Shown here: positions 16,902 through 24,818 of the stretch, one piece after another | How positions within the stretch are numbered: position 1 is the stretch's first letter | Layout of the letters: every line of letters starts with the position of its first letter | DNA from: Umezawaea sp049997955 | GTDB lineage: Bacteria > Actinomycetota > Actinomycetes > Mycobacteriales > Pseudonocardiaceae | Assembly: GCA_049997955.1 (NCBI GenBank) | Contig: JAEBDY010000011.1 | Location: forward strand, 62,001 to 126,000 | Length of the DNA stretch: 64,000 nt | Direction of reading: 5' to 3' | Translations under genes and position numbers: made by a program | Notes under the pieces: generated by a model | Databases searched by the model: none | What the model saw: the letters and a program-made list of their open reading frames with translations, nothing else | Told to the model about the DNA's origin: nothing

Positions 16902-19661
16902 ATGTCCTCCTTCCGACGCGTCCTGAGCGTCGTCACCGCGTTATTCGTCGCGACCACGACCGCGGTCGCCATCGCACCCCCGGCTTCGGCTGCCACCTGG
17001 CAGCCGAAGCCGTTCCAGCTCACGACACCGTGGACCAGCCAGGTGTCGCCGACCAACGCCCTGCCCGAGTACCCGCGCCCGCAGCTGGTCCGCTCGGAGT
17101 GGCTGAACCTCAACGGGGTCTGGGAGTTCGCCGGAGCCCCCGACCTCGACTCGCCGCCCATCGGCCGGACGCTGGCCGAGGGCGTGCTGGTGCCGTACCC
17201 GATCGAGTCCGCGCTGTCGGGGATCAAGCGGCACGAGGACAACATGTACTACCGCCGCACGGCCACCGTCCCGTCCAGCTGGAACGGTCGCCGGGTCAAG
17301 CTCCACTTCGGCGCGGTCACCTGGGAGACCCGCGTCTGGGTCAACGGGATCCGCGTCGGCACGACGCACACCGGTGGTTACGACGCGTTCTCCATCGACA
17401 TCACGTCCGCGCTGAAGGCGGGCGAGAACGAGATCATCGTCGGCGCCCGCTCGACGATCGACGGCGGGTTGCACCCGATCGGCAAGCAGCGCCGGAACCC
17501 CAGCGGCATCTGGTACACCGCGGCGTCCGGGATCTGGCAGACCGTGTGGCTCGAACCGGTCAACGCGGCGAGCATCACCCGGCTCGACACCACGCCCGAC
17601 GTTCCGGCCGGGGTGCTCGACCTCGTCGTGCAGGGCACCGCGGGGATGCAGGCCCGTGCCGAGGTCCTGAGCGGCGGCCAGGTCGTCGGCACCGCGACCG
17701 GCGCGGTCGGCGCGCACCTGCGCGTCCCCGTGCCCAACGCCCGGCTGTGGTCGCCGGACGACCCGTTCCTCTACGACCTGCGGGTGACCCTGCTGGGCAC
17801 CGGGGGAGGGGACGCCGTCACCGGCTACTTCGGCATGCGGTCGCTCGGCAAGGCGGTGGTCGGCGGCGTGCTGAGGCCGGTGCTGAACGGCAAGTTCGTG
17901 TTCCAGCTCGGCACGCTCGACCAGGGCTACTGGCCGGACGGCATCTACACCGCGCCGACGGACGCGGCGCTGAGGTTCGACCTGGAACGCCAGAAGGCGT
18001 TGGGCTTCAACATGGTCCGCAAGCACATCAAGGTCGAACCGGCCCGGTGGTTCTACCACGCGGACCGGCTCGGGCTGATGGTGTGGCAGGACATGCCCTC
18101 GCTCGACTCCGTCGACGACACCCCGGTCGCCAGCCACGCCAACTTCGAGTCGGAGCTGCGCCGGATCGTCGACCAGCTCAAGGGGATCACGTCGATCGTC
18201 CAGTGGGTCCCGTTCAACGAGGGCTGGGGCGAGTACGACAACGGCCGCATCGTGGACCTGGTCCGCTCGATCGACAACACCCGGCTGATCAACCACAACT
18301 CCGGCTCGAACTGCTGCGTGTCCGACCCGGAACCGTCCAACGGCGACGTCGTCGACGACCACGCCTACCAGATGTCCACCGCCACGAGGCTTCCCACGGC
18401 GACGCGCGTCGCCGTCCTCGGCGAGTTCGGCGGGCTCGGCAGGACCGTCGCGGGCAGCGAGTGGCAGCCCGGTGCGGGGTTCGCCTACGGCGCGCTGTAC
18501 CCGAGCGAGTCGTCGCTGACGAACCGGTACGTGGACATCACCAGGAAGGTCGGCGAGTTCGTGCACGCGCGCGGGCTGTCGGGCTCGGTCTACACCGAAC
18601 CGTACGACGTCGAGAACGAGGTCAACGGCTTCTACACCTACGACCGCCGGGTGTTGAAGATGACCGAGGCACGGGTGCGCGAGGTGAACCAGCGGGTGCT
18701 GGCCCTGGCGCGCGGCACCGAGGTCGGCCGCGGCGAGCTGGTGTCGCTGCGGGTGACCACGACCGGGTACACCGACCGGTTCCTGCGGCACTCCGACGCC
18801 CTCGCCCGCACGGACGTGGTCAACGACGCCAGCTCGGACGTGGCCAAGCAGGACGCCACGTTCTGGGCCCGTCAGGGTCTGTCCGACGCCGCCTGCCTGT
18901 CGTTCGAGTCGCGCGACTTCCCCGGCAGGTTCCTGCGGCACGCGAACTTCCGCATCCGCAACGACGCCCGTGACGGCAGCGCCGGGTTCGACGCCGACGC
19001 CACGTTCTGCGCCCGCGAGGGAGCGGGGGGCACGGCGCTGGAGTCGTCCAACCTGCCCGGCCACTTCATCCGCCACTACAACGAGGCCGTCCACCTGGCC
19101 CGCTCCGGCGGCCCGAACCCGTGGGACGGCGCGGGGAGCTTCACGGCCGACAGCACGTGGGCCGCGAGCGCGGGCCTCTGGCGCAGCGGCGCGGACCTGC
19201 CGCTGGACCAGGCCCGGTCGTTCCGGGTGACCACACCGGGCTTCACCGACCGGTACCTGCGCCACCAGGACGACCTCGCCCGCACCGACGTGGTGAACGC
19301 CGCGAGCGCCGCGGTGCTCAAGTCCGACGCCACGTTCGTCGTCCGGCGCGGTCTGGCCGACCCGACGTGCTACTCGTTCGAGTCGCGCAACTTCCCCAAC
19401 CGCTTCCTCCGGCACGCGGACTTCCGGGTCCGCCTGGCGGGCAACGAGAACACCGACCTGTACCGGCGGGACGCGACGTTCTGCGCCCAACCCGGAGCAG
19501 GGGGCGTCCGGCTCGCGTCGGTGAACGAGGTGGGCACGAACGTGCGGCACTACTCCGACGCCGTGTACGTGGCGTCGAGCGGCGGCGCCCACGTGTACGA
19601 CACGCCGGCGTCCTACGACCAGGACGTCAGCTGGTCGGTGTCCGCCGCCTGGGCGCCGTAG
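16902..19661 (+). CDS. Secreted GH2-type glycoside hydrolase with two AbfB (CBM42) domains
   Basis: 919 residues from ATG 16902. A signal peptide (about 1-30, ending ASA) is followed by a GH2 sugar-binding jelly roll (NLNGVWEF, MYYRRTATVPSSW, WVNGIRVGTHTGGYDAFSIDIT), an immunoglobulin-like middle domain, and a TIM barrel with acid/base Glu in VPFNEGWGEYDNG near 439 and nucleophile Glu in LGEFGGLG near 507. Two tandem arabinofuranose-binding AbfB domains follow at about 607-755 and 767-919 (FRVTTPGFTDRYLRH, CYSFESRNFPNRFLRH). Furanose-binding modules beside a galactofuranose-type importer suggest that it releases galactofuranose or arabinofuranose residues outside the cell. I recall that GH2-like galactofuranosidases have been reported in Streptomyces, which supports but does not prove this. 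Confidence 0.88.
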   Translation: MSSFRRVLSVVTALFVATTTAVAIAPPASAATWQPKPFQLTTPWTSQVSPTNALPEYPRPQLVRSEWLNLNGVWEFAGAPDLDSPPIGRTLAEGVLVPYPIESALSGIKRHEDNMYYRRTATVPSSWNGRRVKLHFGAVTWETRVWVNGIRVGTTHTGGYDAFSIDITSALKAGENEIIVGARSTIDGGLHPIGKQRRNPSGIWYTAASGIWQTVWLEPVNAASITRLDTTPDVPAGVLDLVVQGTAGMQARAEVLSGGQVVGTATGAVGAHLRVPVPNARLWSPDDPFLYDLRVTLLGTGGGDAVTGYFGMRSLGKAVVGGVLRPVLNGKFVFQLGTLDQGYWPDGIYTAPTDAALRFDLERQKALGFNMVRKHIKVEPARWFYHADRLGLMVWQDMPSLDSVDDTPVASHANFESELRRIVDQLKGITSIVQWVPFNEGWGEYDNGRIVDLVRSIDNTRLINHNSGSNCCVSDPEPSNGDVVDDHAYQMSTATRLPTATRVAVLGEFGGLGRTVAGSEWQPGAGFAYGALYPSESSLTNRYVDITRKVGEFVHARGLSGSVYTEPYDVENEVNGFYTYDRRVLKMTEARVREVNQRVLALARGTEVGRGELVSLRVTTTGYTDRFLRHSDALARTDVVNDASSDVAKQDATFWARQGLSDAACLSFESRDFPGRFLRHANFRIRNDARDGSAGFDADATFCAREGAGGTALESSNLPGHFIRHYNEAVHLARSGGPNPWDGAGSFTADSTWAASAGLWRSGADLPLDQARSFRVTTPGFTDRYLRHQDDLARTDVVNAASAAVLKSDATFVVRRGLADPTCYSFESRNFPNRFLRHADFRVRLAGNENTDLYRRDATFCAQPGAGGVRLASVNEVGTNVRHYSDAVYVASSGGAHVYDTPASYDQDVSWSVSAAWAP

Positions 19662-19670
19662 GGCTCCTCC

Positions 19671-19704
19671 GGTTCCCCGCACCCCGACCGGGGTGCGGGG
19701 AACC
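19671..19704 (+). terminator. Perfect 15-bp hairpin terminator
   Basis: GGTTCCCCGCACCCC (19671-19685) pairs with GGGGTGCGGGGAACC (19690-19704) around the loop GACC. It ends the transporter-GH2 transcription unit 10 bases after the GH2 stop. Confidence 0.85.
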
Positions 19705-19734
19705 GCCGTCGCCGAGGCCTGGCAGGCTGGGCCC

Positions 19735-20688
19735 ATGGTCGACACCCCGGTAGGACTGGGCATCATCGGACTCGGCGCCATGGGCGGCCGGGTGCTGGAC
19801 ATCGCCGTGGCGCACCCGGACCTGGTGGTCGTGCGGGCGTCCGACCTGGACCGGACGACGCTCGACCGCGTCGGGGCCGAGCACCCCGGGATCGCGCTGA
19901 GCCGCGAGTCGTCCGACGTGCTCGACGCGCCGGACGTGGAGGCGGTCTACATCGCCGTGCCGCCCGCGTTCCACGCGGAGCTGACGGTGGCCGCGCTCAG
20001 GGCGGGCAAGGCGGTGTTCTGCGAGAAGCCCCTGTCGGTGAGCGCCGCGGACGCGCGGAGGATGGTCGCCGCTGCCGCGGCGGGCGGGGTGGCGACGGCG
20101 GTGAACTTCGCGCTGTCGGACCGGGACGTGGTGCTGGAGGTCGAGCGGGCGCTGCGGGCGGGCGAGGTCGGCGAGGTGCTCGGCGTCGACGTGCGGCTCC
20201 AGTTCCCGACGTGGCCCAGGGCGTTCCAGGCCGACGCCGCCTGGCTGGACGGCCGGGAGCAGGGCGGGTTCGTGCGGGAGGTGTTCTCGCACTTCGCCTA
20301 CCTCACGGACCGGCTGCTGGGGCCGCTGCGCGCGGTCGACGTGAGCGCCGACTTCCCGGCCGAGGGCAGCGAGGTCGCGGCTCGCGGGCTGCTGCGGGCG
20401 GGGGACGTGCCGGTGCACTTCTCCGGTGTGGCCGGGGTCGCCGGACCCGAGGTGTACGAGTGGGTGCTGTGGGGGACGCGCAAGTCCTACCGCCTGCGCC
20501 AGTGGGCGCGGCTGGAGGTGTACGAGGGCGACGCCTGGACGCCGGTGGACGTCGGTCCCGGTACCGGGACCGACGCCACGCGCCTCGGGTTGTTCGCCGC
20601 GGTCGTGCGGGGGACCGGCTCGCCGAACCTGGCCGACTTCGCCATCGCGTTCCGCGTGCAGGAGGCCGTGGAGGCTTTCCACGCCTGA
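19735..20688 (+). CDS. Gfo/Idh/MocA-family oxidoreductase
   Basis: 317 residues from ATG 19735. The N-terminal Rossmann fold shows GIIGLGAMGGRVLDIA, the EKPLS motif (VFCEKPLSVS) near residue 98 with its catalytic Lys, and AVNFALSDRD. The C-terminal alpha/beta domain follows the family. These NAD(P)-dependent enzymes oxidise or reduce sugars, inositols or their derivatives. The hairpin upstream separates it from the GH2 gene, so it may have its own promoter, although a role in metabolising the imported sugar is plausible. Confidence 0.88.
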   Translation: MVDTPVGLGIIGLGAMGGRVLDIAVAHPDLVVVRASDLDRTTLDRVGAEHPGIALSRESSDVLDAPDVEAVYIAVPPAFHAELTVAALRAGKAVFCEKPLSVSAADARRMVAAAAAGGVATAVNFALSDRDVVLEVERALRAGEVGEVLGVDVRLQFPTWPRAFQADAAWLDGREQGGFVREVFSHFAYLTDRLLGPLRAVDVSADFPAEGSEVAARGLLRAGDVPVHFSGVAGVAGPEVYEWVLWGTRKSYRLRQWARLEVYEGDAWTPVDVGPGTGTDATRLGLFAAVVRGTGSPNLADFAIAFRVQEAVEAFHA

Positions 20689-20693
20689 ACCGG

Positions 20694-20721
20694 GGTGCCG
20701 CCGCCCTCGGGCAGCGGCACC
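20694..20721. terminator. Hairpin terminator between convergent genes
   Basis: GGTGCCGCCGCCC (20694-20706) pairs with GGGCAGCGGCACC (20709-20721), 12 of 13 matched. It lies directly between the oxidoreductase gene and the convergent anti-sigma-like gene, so it can serve both. Confidence 0.7.
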
Positions 20722-20728
20722 GCCGGGC

Positions 20729-21589
20729 CTAGTCCAGGTGGAACCGCGGGTCGGTCGCCAGTGCCGCGAGCTGGTCCTCCGTCAACGGCTGCGCGTCCAG
20801 CGCGGGCAGCTCACCCTCGCGGAACGCCTTCGCCTGCGCGACGAGGACCACCGTGCCGTCCGGGTGGCGGTAGGCGGCGAGCTGGTCGAACTCCTCCTCG
20901 GTCCCGGTGCCGTCCGAGGTGAGCAGACCGACCTCCTTGCCGTCGGCGACGACCGCGCGGCACGTGCCCTTGACGTCCGACGAAGCCGCGGTCACCTCGC
21001 AGGGCCCGGCCGGGAACGAGTTGCCCGCCGTGGTGATCCTGGTGGACAGGGTGCCCACCCGACCGCTGCCGTCGGTCCGCACGACCGGCGCGGTGGCCAG
21101 GTACTCCCACACCTGGCCGCCGTTGGCGAAGTAGTCCACGAACTGCGACTGGGTCCAGGTCTTCGCGCCCTCCGAGTCCTGCACCGCCAGGCCCGGCGGC
21201 AGCGCGGTGGCCAGAGCGGGCACGAGGCCCGCGCTCTTGTCCGCCCGCGGGCCGGCCGAGGCCGTGCGGTCGGACTGCCCGTCTGGCCACGACGGCCCGG
21301 TCGACCCGGTCGCCGGGGCGGACCGGGGCGCCTCCGACACCGCGGCCCCCTTGTCCGGTCCCTTCGCGGTGTCCACCAGCCCACCGCCGTCCAACGCCGT
21401 GGGCAGCAACGTCGCGCCCACGGCGATCCCCACCACGCCCATCGCGGCCACCACGCCCGCCCTGGTCGCGCGGCGACGGCGGTGCGCCTTCCGCCCGACC
21501 TCCACCGCGGTCCCGGTGTCCATCGGAGGCGGCGGGCTGCTCGCCACCATCACGTTCCGCAACGCGCTCCTGGCCTCGTCCTCGTTCAT
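20729..21589 (-). CDS. Membrane-anchored anti-sigma-like protein
   Basis: 286 residues from ATG 21587-21589, which overlaps the sigma-factor stop (ATGA). A short cytoplasmic part (NEDEARSALRNVMVASSPPPP) leads to one membrane segment near residues 42-65 (AGVVAAMGVVGIAVGATLLP). A Ser/Pro/Gly-rich stalk and an extracytoplasmic domain of about 170 residues with two cysteines (GPCEV, KGTCRAV) follow. No HxxxCxxC zinc motif is present. The arrangement is common for partners of SigE-like ECF factors in actinobacteria, but the extracellular domain is not one I recognise. Confidence 0.75.
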   Translation of the reverse strand: MNEDEARSALRNVMVASSPPPPMDTGTAVEVGRKAHRRRRATRAGVVAAMGVVGIAVGATLLPTALDGGGLVDTAKGPDKGAAVSEAPRSAPATGSTGPSWPDGQSDRTASAGPRADKSAGLVPALATALPPGLAVQDSEGAKTWTQSQFVDYFANGGQVWEYLATAPVVRTDGSGRVGTLSTRITTAGNSFPAGPCEVTAASSDVKGTCRAVVADGKEVGLLTSDGTGTEEEFDQLAAYRHPDGTVVLVAQAKAFREGELPALDAQPLTEDQLAALATDPRFHLD

Positions 21590-22089
21590 CGAACCCACTC
21601 CTGGTAGTCGTCGGCGAGCTGGCCGCGCAGCGTCTGCAGCCCCCGCGCGGCCTGGCTCTTCACCGTTCCCGTCGTGCACTTCAACGCCCTGGCGGTCTCC
21701 TCGACCGACAGGTCCTCCCAGTACCGCAGGACGAGCACCGCCCGTTGCCGAGGCGGGACGTGCTCCAGCGCCGCCAGCACGACGAGCCGGTCCTCGGCGG
21801 ACCCGCTCACCTGCCCGGCGGTGTCGGGGGCGTCGTAGGCGGACCGCTCCCGGCGGTACTGGCCGCGCCGCGTGTCCGACACGAACGTGCGCACCAGGAT
21901 CTGCCTGGTGTAGGCGTCGATCACCTCGTGCCGGGCGATCCGCCGCCACGCCAGGTAGAGCTTGGTGAACGTGACCTGCACCAGGTCCTCCGCCCGGTGC
22001 CAGTCGCCGCACAGCAGGTACGCCGTGCCCCGCATGGCGCCGGAGCGCGCCGCGAAGTACTCGGCGAACGCGGCGTCCCGATCACTCAT
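21586..22089 (-). CDS. SigE-type ECF sigma factor
   Basis: 167 residues from ATG 22087-22089. Region 2 opens FAEYFAARSGAMRGTAYLLCGDWHRAEDLVQVTFTKLYLAW, the FxxFxxxRxxxLxRxAYLLTGD pattern of the actinobacterial SigE/SigM-like group (NCBI type SigE70). Region 4 is PPRQRAVLVLRYWEDLSVEETARALKCTTGTVKSQAARGLQTLR. It forms an operon with the anti-sigma-like gene downstream. Confidence 0.9.
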   Translation of the reverse strand: MSDRDAAFAEYFAARSGAMRGTAYLLCGDWHRAEDLVQVTFTKLYLAWRRIARHEVIDAYTRQILVRTFVSDTRRGQYRRERSAYDAPDTAGQVSGSAEDRLVVLAALEHVPPRQRAVLVLRYWEDLSVEETARALKCTTGTVKSQAARGLQTLRGQLADDYQEWVR

Positions 22090-22718
22090 TCGACTCCCCT
22101 ATCGTGCGATACCGGGCTAGTCACGCCTTCGGGGGTGGATCCGGTTGCACGGGTTCCGACAATAGTTCGCGGGAGGTCGGGACGGGTCCACAGTGGAACG
22201 GCCGGTCCGCCTGGTCAGGGGCGTTCGACGGCCGGGCGGCGGACCGCGGCGAGGGCGGCGGTCCAGGGGAGCGGGCCGAACTCGTTCACCCGCCTGGCGA
22301 GCAGTGCCGCACGACGGCCGGCGCGGTCGCGCCCGCCAGTGGACCGCCGTGGGACGCCGACGACGAGCGTCGGGCCGAGCCCGTGAGCGAGGCAGGCAGC
22401 ACACCGTCCACAACGGACTCGCGGCCGAGCGCCGTGCCGGTGACCGCGGGGAACGGGCTCGGCTCGTGGAGCGGATGCCGTCTCCGGTCGTGCTGCCCGC
22501 CTCTCGTCGGAGAAGTCCTTGCCGTCGAACGCTTTCGGGGTGGAATCGAGCTGTTCGGCGGGTGTGCCGCACCCGGCTGCCCGCGCGGGTGGGGCCACCG
22601 GAAGCCCCGAAGACCGGACGTGTCCCACGTCGACGACCTCCGGCGGCGGACGGGCCAGTGCCGAAGTGGCGGGGAGCGGTCGCATTCGCTTGTGGGCGGC
22701 GAGAAGCAGCCACGGAGC

Positions 22719-22748
22719 TTGTCCCTCGACGCGAGATCGCGCTACGGT
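22719..22748 (+). promoter_or_regulatory. Predicted promoter ahead of an orphan CebR box
   Basis: TTGTCC (22719-22724) and TACGGT (22743-22748) are separated by 18 bases, and the CebR box begins four bases later. A Shine-Dalgarno GAGG (22779-22782) and ATG 22789 follow. All expression signals are present although the product is not recognisable. Confidence 0.5.
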
Positions 22749-22751
22749 CGC

Positions 22752-22765
22752 TGGGAGCGCTCCCA
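22752..22765. promoter_or_regulatory. CebR operator, perfect
   Basis: TGGGAGCGCTCCCA, identical to the box recognised by CebR/CelR repressors of cellulolytic actinomycetes, extended to a 16-bp palindrome by flanking C and G. It sits just after a predicted -10 element. Confidence 0.85.
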
Positions 22766-23275
22766 GAAATTCCACGACGAGGTGGGCCATGAGAGTGAAC
22801 CGAGTACTGCCAATGGCCGCGTGCGAGGCCCCTCCGGCTTCCGCGCCGCCGGTGCGGACTCCCGGCGATGTGTCCGATTTGGGCTGTTCGGCTGCCGGCG
22901 TCGGGGAATTGGGACTCCTGGAGCGGGACGCGTCCGGATGTCGGCGATCCCGGCGGGCGCGCGTCGCCCGACCACGCGCCACCGCGGTCGAGTCCACTGT
23001 GGTCGGTGCGGCCGCAGGCTCCGGTGGGGGTGTGGGCCGAACGCCCGCACCCGATCGGCCGGTCGCGCTGGTCGCGGTCGCCGGATGGGGGCACCCCTCG
23101 GGGCCGAGTGCGTCCCGCGGTGCGATGATGGGAGGGCGCCGCCGGGCGATCCCCGGCCCGTCGGGTGGATCACCGCCGGGCTCGCGAGCGGGATGACCGC
23201 TGGTCGTCCCTCCATTGTGCTCACCAGAGCCGGTCGAGCGTGGTCTTCGCACCGCATCTGACCAGGTCGTAGTCC

Positions 23276-23289
23276 TGGGAGCGCTCTCG
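23276..23289. promoter_or_regulatory. Imperfect CebR-like box
   Basis: TGGGAGCGCTCTCG keeps a perfect left half and core and differs from the CebR box at two right-half positions. It is 175 bp upstream of the perfect cebE box and could act as an auxiliary site. Confidence 0.45.
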
Positions 23290-23377
23290 GAAGCCGACGA
23301 CTGATCGTAACGGCCCCGTGACGGAAAATAATACCACTTGCGAAATACCCGCAGCTCACAGGTGTTTGTCCACCTAT

Positions 23378-23442
23378 TTGACCCCCATTGGTAACAGGGT
23401 GGACACAAGTGCTTGACACCCATTAGTGGCGCCGACCACACT
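23378..23442 (+). promoter_or_regulatory. cebE: cebE promoter region with tandem near-repeat
   Basis: TTGACA (23413-23418) and CACACT (23437-23442), 18 bases apart, form a plausible promoter just before the CebR box. A copy of the same motif (TTGACC-CCCATT-G-GT at 23378-23392, against TTGACA-CCCATT-A-GT at 23413-23427, 13 of 15 identical) lies 35 bp upstream. It is flanked by an inverted repeat, TTGTCCACC (23366-23374) and GGTGGACACAA (23398-23408). Confidence 0.55.
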
Positions 23443-23450
23443 TCGGCACC

Positions 23451-23464
23451 TGGGAGCGCTCCCA
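23451..23464. promoter_or_regulatory. CebR operator of cebEFG-bglC-cebR, perfect
   Basis: TGGGAGCGCTCCCA, 61 bp before the cebE start and just downstream of a predicted -10 element, in the right place for repression by blocking transcription initiation. Confidence 0.9.
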
Positions 23465-23525
23465 GACTCGCTCGCCTCATCCGGAGGCCGCCGAGATCCG
23501 CCGCCCTCAGCAGAGGAGTTCTTAC

Positions 23526-24818
23526 GTGCCGTACCGCTCAAGCCGATGGGTCATGGCGCTGGCCTGTACCACCGCGCTCGCCGCAACCGCCGCCTGCGGG
23601 TCGAGCGGCGGGACAGGTGGGACCACCGCCGACGGCAAGATCGAACTGACCGTCGCCACCTTCAACGAGTTCGGTTACGAGGAACTCCTCCCCGAGTACG
23701 AGAAGGCGCACCCGAACATCAAGGTCGTCGCCCGCAAGACCGGCAAGGCGGACGACCACCACCAGAACCTGTTCACCAAGATCGCCGCCGGGTCGGGCCT
23801 GTCCGACATCGAGGCCGTGGAGGAGGGCTACCTCCCCCAGGTGCTGTCGAAGGCGGACAAGTTCAACAACCTGACCGAGATCGGCCCGTCCGACGTCAAG
23901 CCGGACCGCTGGCTGGGCTGGAAGTCCGAGTCGGCCACCAAGAACGGCTCGTTCATCGGCTACGGCACGGACATCGGCCCGCTGGCGATGTGCTACCGCA
24001 AGGACCTGTTCGAGGCCGCCGGTCTCCCGTCGGACCCGGAGGGCGTGAAGGCCATCTTCGCCACCTGGGACAGCTACTTCGCCGCCGGTGACCAGTTCAA
24101 GGCCAAGTCCGCGGACAAGGCCTGGTTCGACAGCGCGCCGCAGGTGTTCAACGCGATGATCAACCAGGAGAAGGTCGGCTACTACGACGAGAGCGACAAG
24201 CTCGTCGTCGACTCCAACCCCGACCTCAAAGCCGACTGGGACCAGGTGACCGCCGCGGTCGCCAAGGGCCAGTCCGCGAAGCTCGTCGCGTTCAGCAACG
24301 AGTGGAACACCGGCTTCAAGAACGCCGCCTTCGCCACGAAGACCTGCCCGTCCTGGATGCTTGGCGTCGTCGAGAAGCAGGCCGGTCCGGAGAACGCGGG
24401 CAAGTGGGCCGTCACCGACGCCTTCCCCGAGGGCGGCGGCAACTGGGGCGGCTCGTTCCTGACCGTGCCCAAGCAGAGCAAGCACCCGAAGGAAGCCGCG
24501 GAGCTGGCCGCGTGGCTGACCGCCCCCGAGCAGCAGATCAAGGCGTTCACCTCGAAGGGCACGTTCCCGAGCCAGGTCGAGGCCCTCACGGCCCCGGCGC
24601 TGCTGGAGCAGACGAGCGCGTACTTCGGTGACGCCAAGGTCGGCGCGCTGTTCGCCGCGCAGGCCAAGAAGGTCCCGGCCGCGCAGCCGAAGGGCCCGGC
24701 CTCGGGCACCATCCAGGACAAGGTGTTCAACTCGGCGCTCCAGGCGGTCGAGCAGGGCACCAGCGTCGAGGACGCCTGGAAGCAGGCGGTCGAGGGCGCC
24801 CAGAAGGCAGCCAAGTGA
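23526..24818 (+). CDS. cebE: Cellobiose/cellotriose ABC transporter binding lipoprotein CebE
   Basis: 430 residues from GTG 23526 after AGAGGAG. The lipoprotein signal ends at TAACGSS (Cys near 24). The body is a family-1 extracellular sugar-binding protein: IELTVATFNEFGYEELLPEYEKAHPNIKVV at the mature start, YGTDIGPLAMCYRKDLFEAAGLP, then WAVTDAFPEGGGNWGGSFLTVPKQSKHPKEAAELAAWLT. Context (CebR box upstream, two CUT1 permeases and a GH1 beta-glucosidase downstream) matches the Streptomyces ceb operon. The ATPase is normally the shared MsiK encoded elsewhere, and none is present here. Confidence 0.93.
   Translation: MPYRSSRWVMALACTTALAATAACGSSGGTGGTTADGKIELTVATFNEFGYEELLPEYEKAHPNIKVVARKTGKADDHHQNLFTKIAAGSGLSDIEAVEEGYLPQVLSKADKFNNLTEIGPSDVKPDRWLGWKSESATKNGSFIGYGTDIGPLAMCYRKDLFEAAGLPSDPEGVKAIFATWDSYFAAGDQFKAKSADKAWFDSAPQVFNAMINQEKVGYYDESDKLVVDSNPDLKADWDQVTAAVAKGQSAKLVAFSNEWNTGFKNAAFATKTCPSWMLGVVEKQAGPENAGKWAVTDAFPEGGGNWGGSFLTVPKQSKHPKEAAELAAWLTAPEQQIKAFTSKGTFPSQVEALTAPALLEQTSAYFGDAKVGALFAAQAKKVPAAQPKGPASGTIQDKVFNSALQAVEQGTSVEDAWKQAVEGAQKAAK

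Larger units (their letters stand above)
22090..23525. other. 1.4-kb region without a convincing gene, carrying CebR boxes
   Basis: No frame here shows the strong third-position GC bias of its neighbours, and none of the translations looks like a protein family. The stretch contains a complete promoter, CebR box and Shine-Dalgarno-ATG (22719-22791) leading into a 135-codon frame (22789-23196) with weak codon bias and no known domain. It also holds an imperfect CebR box at 23276-23289 and the cebE promoter region (23366-23525). It may contain the remains of a lost CebR-controlled gene. Confidence 0.6.

Noticed and set aside
22104..23261. 385-codon plus-strand frame in the gap before cebE
   Set aside because: Composition is random-looking, with mixed third positions and many Cys/Trp, and three frames are similarly open. 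It runs through the CebR box and promoter of the same strand.
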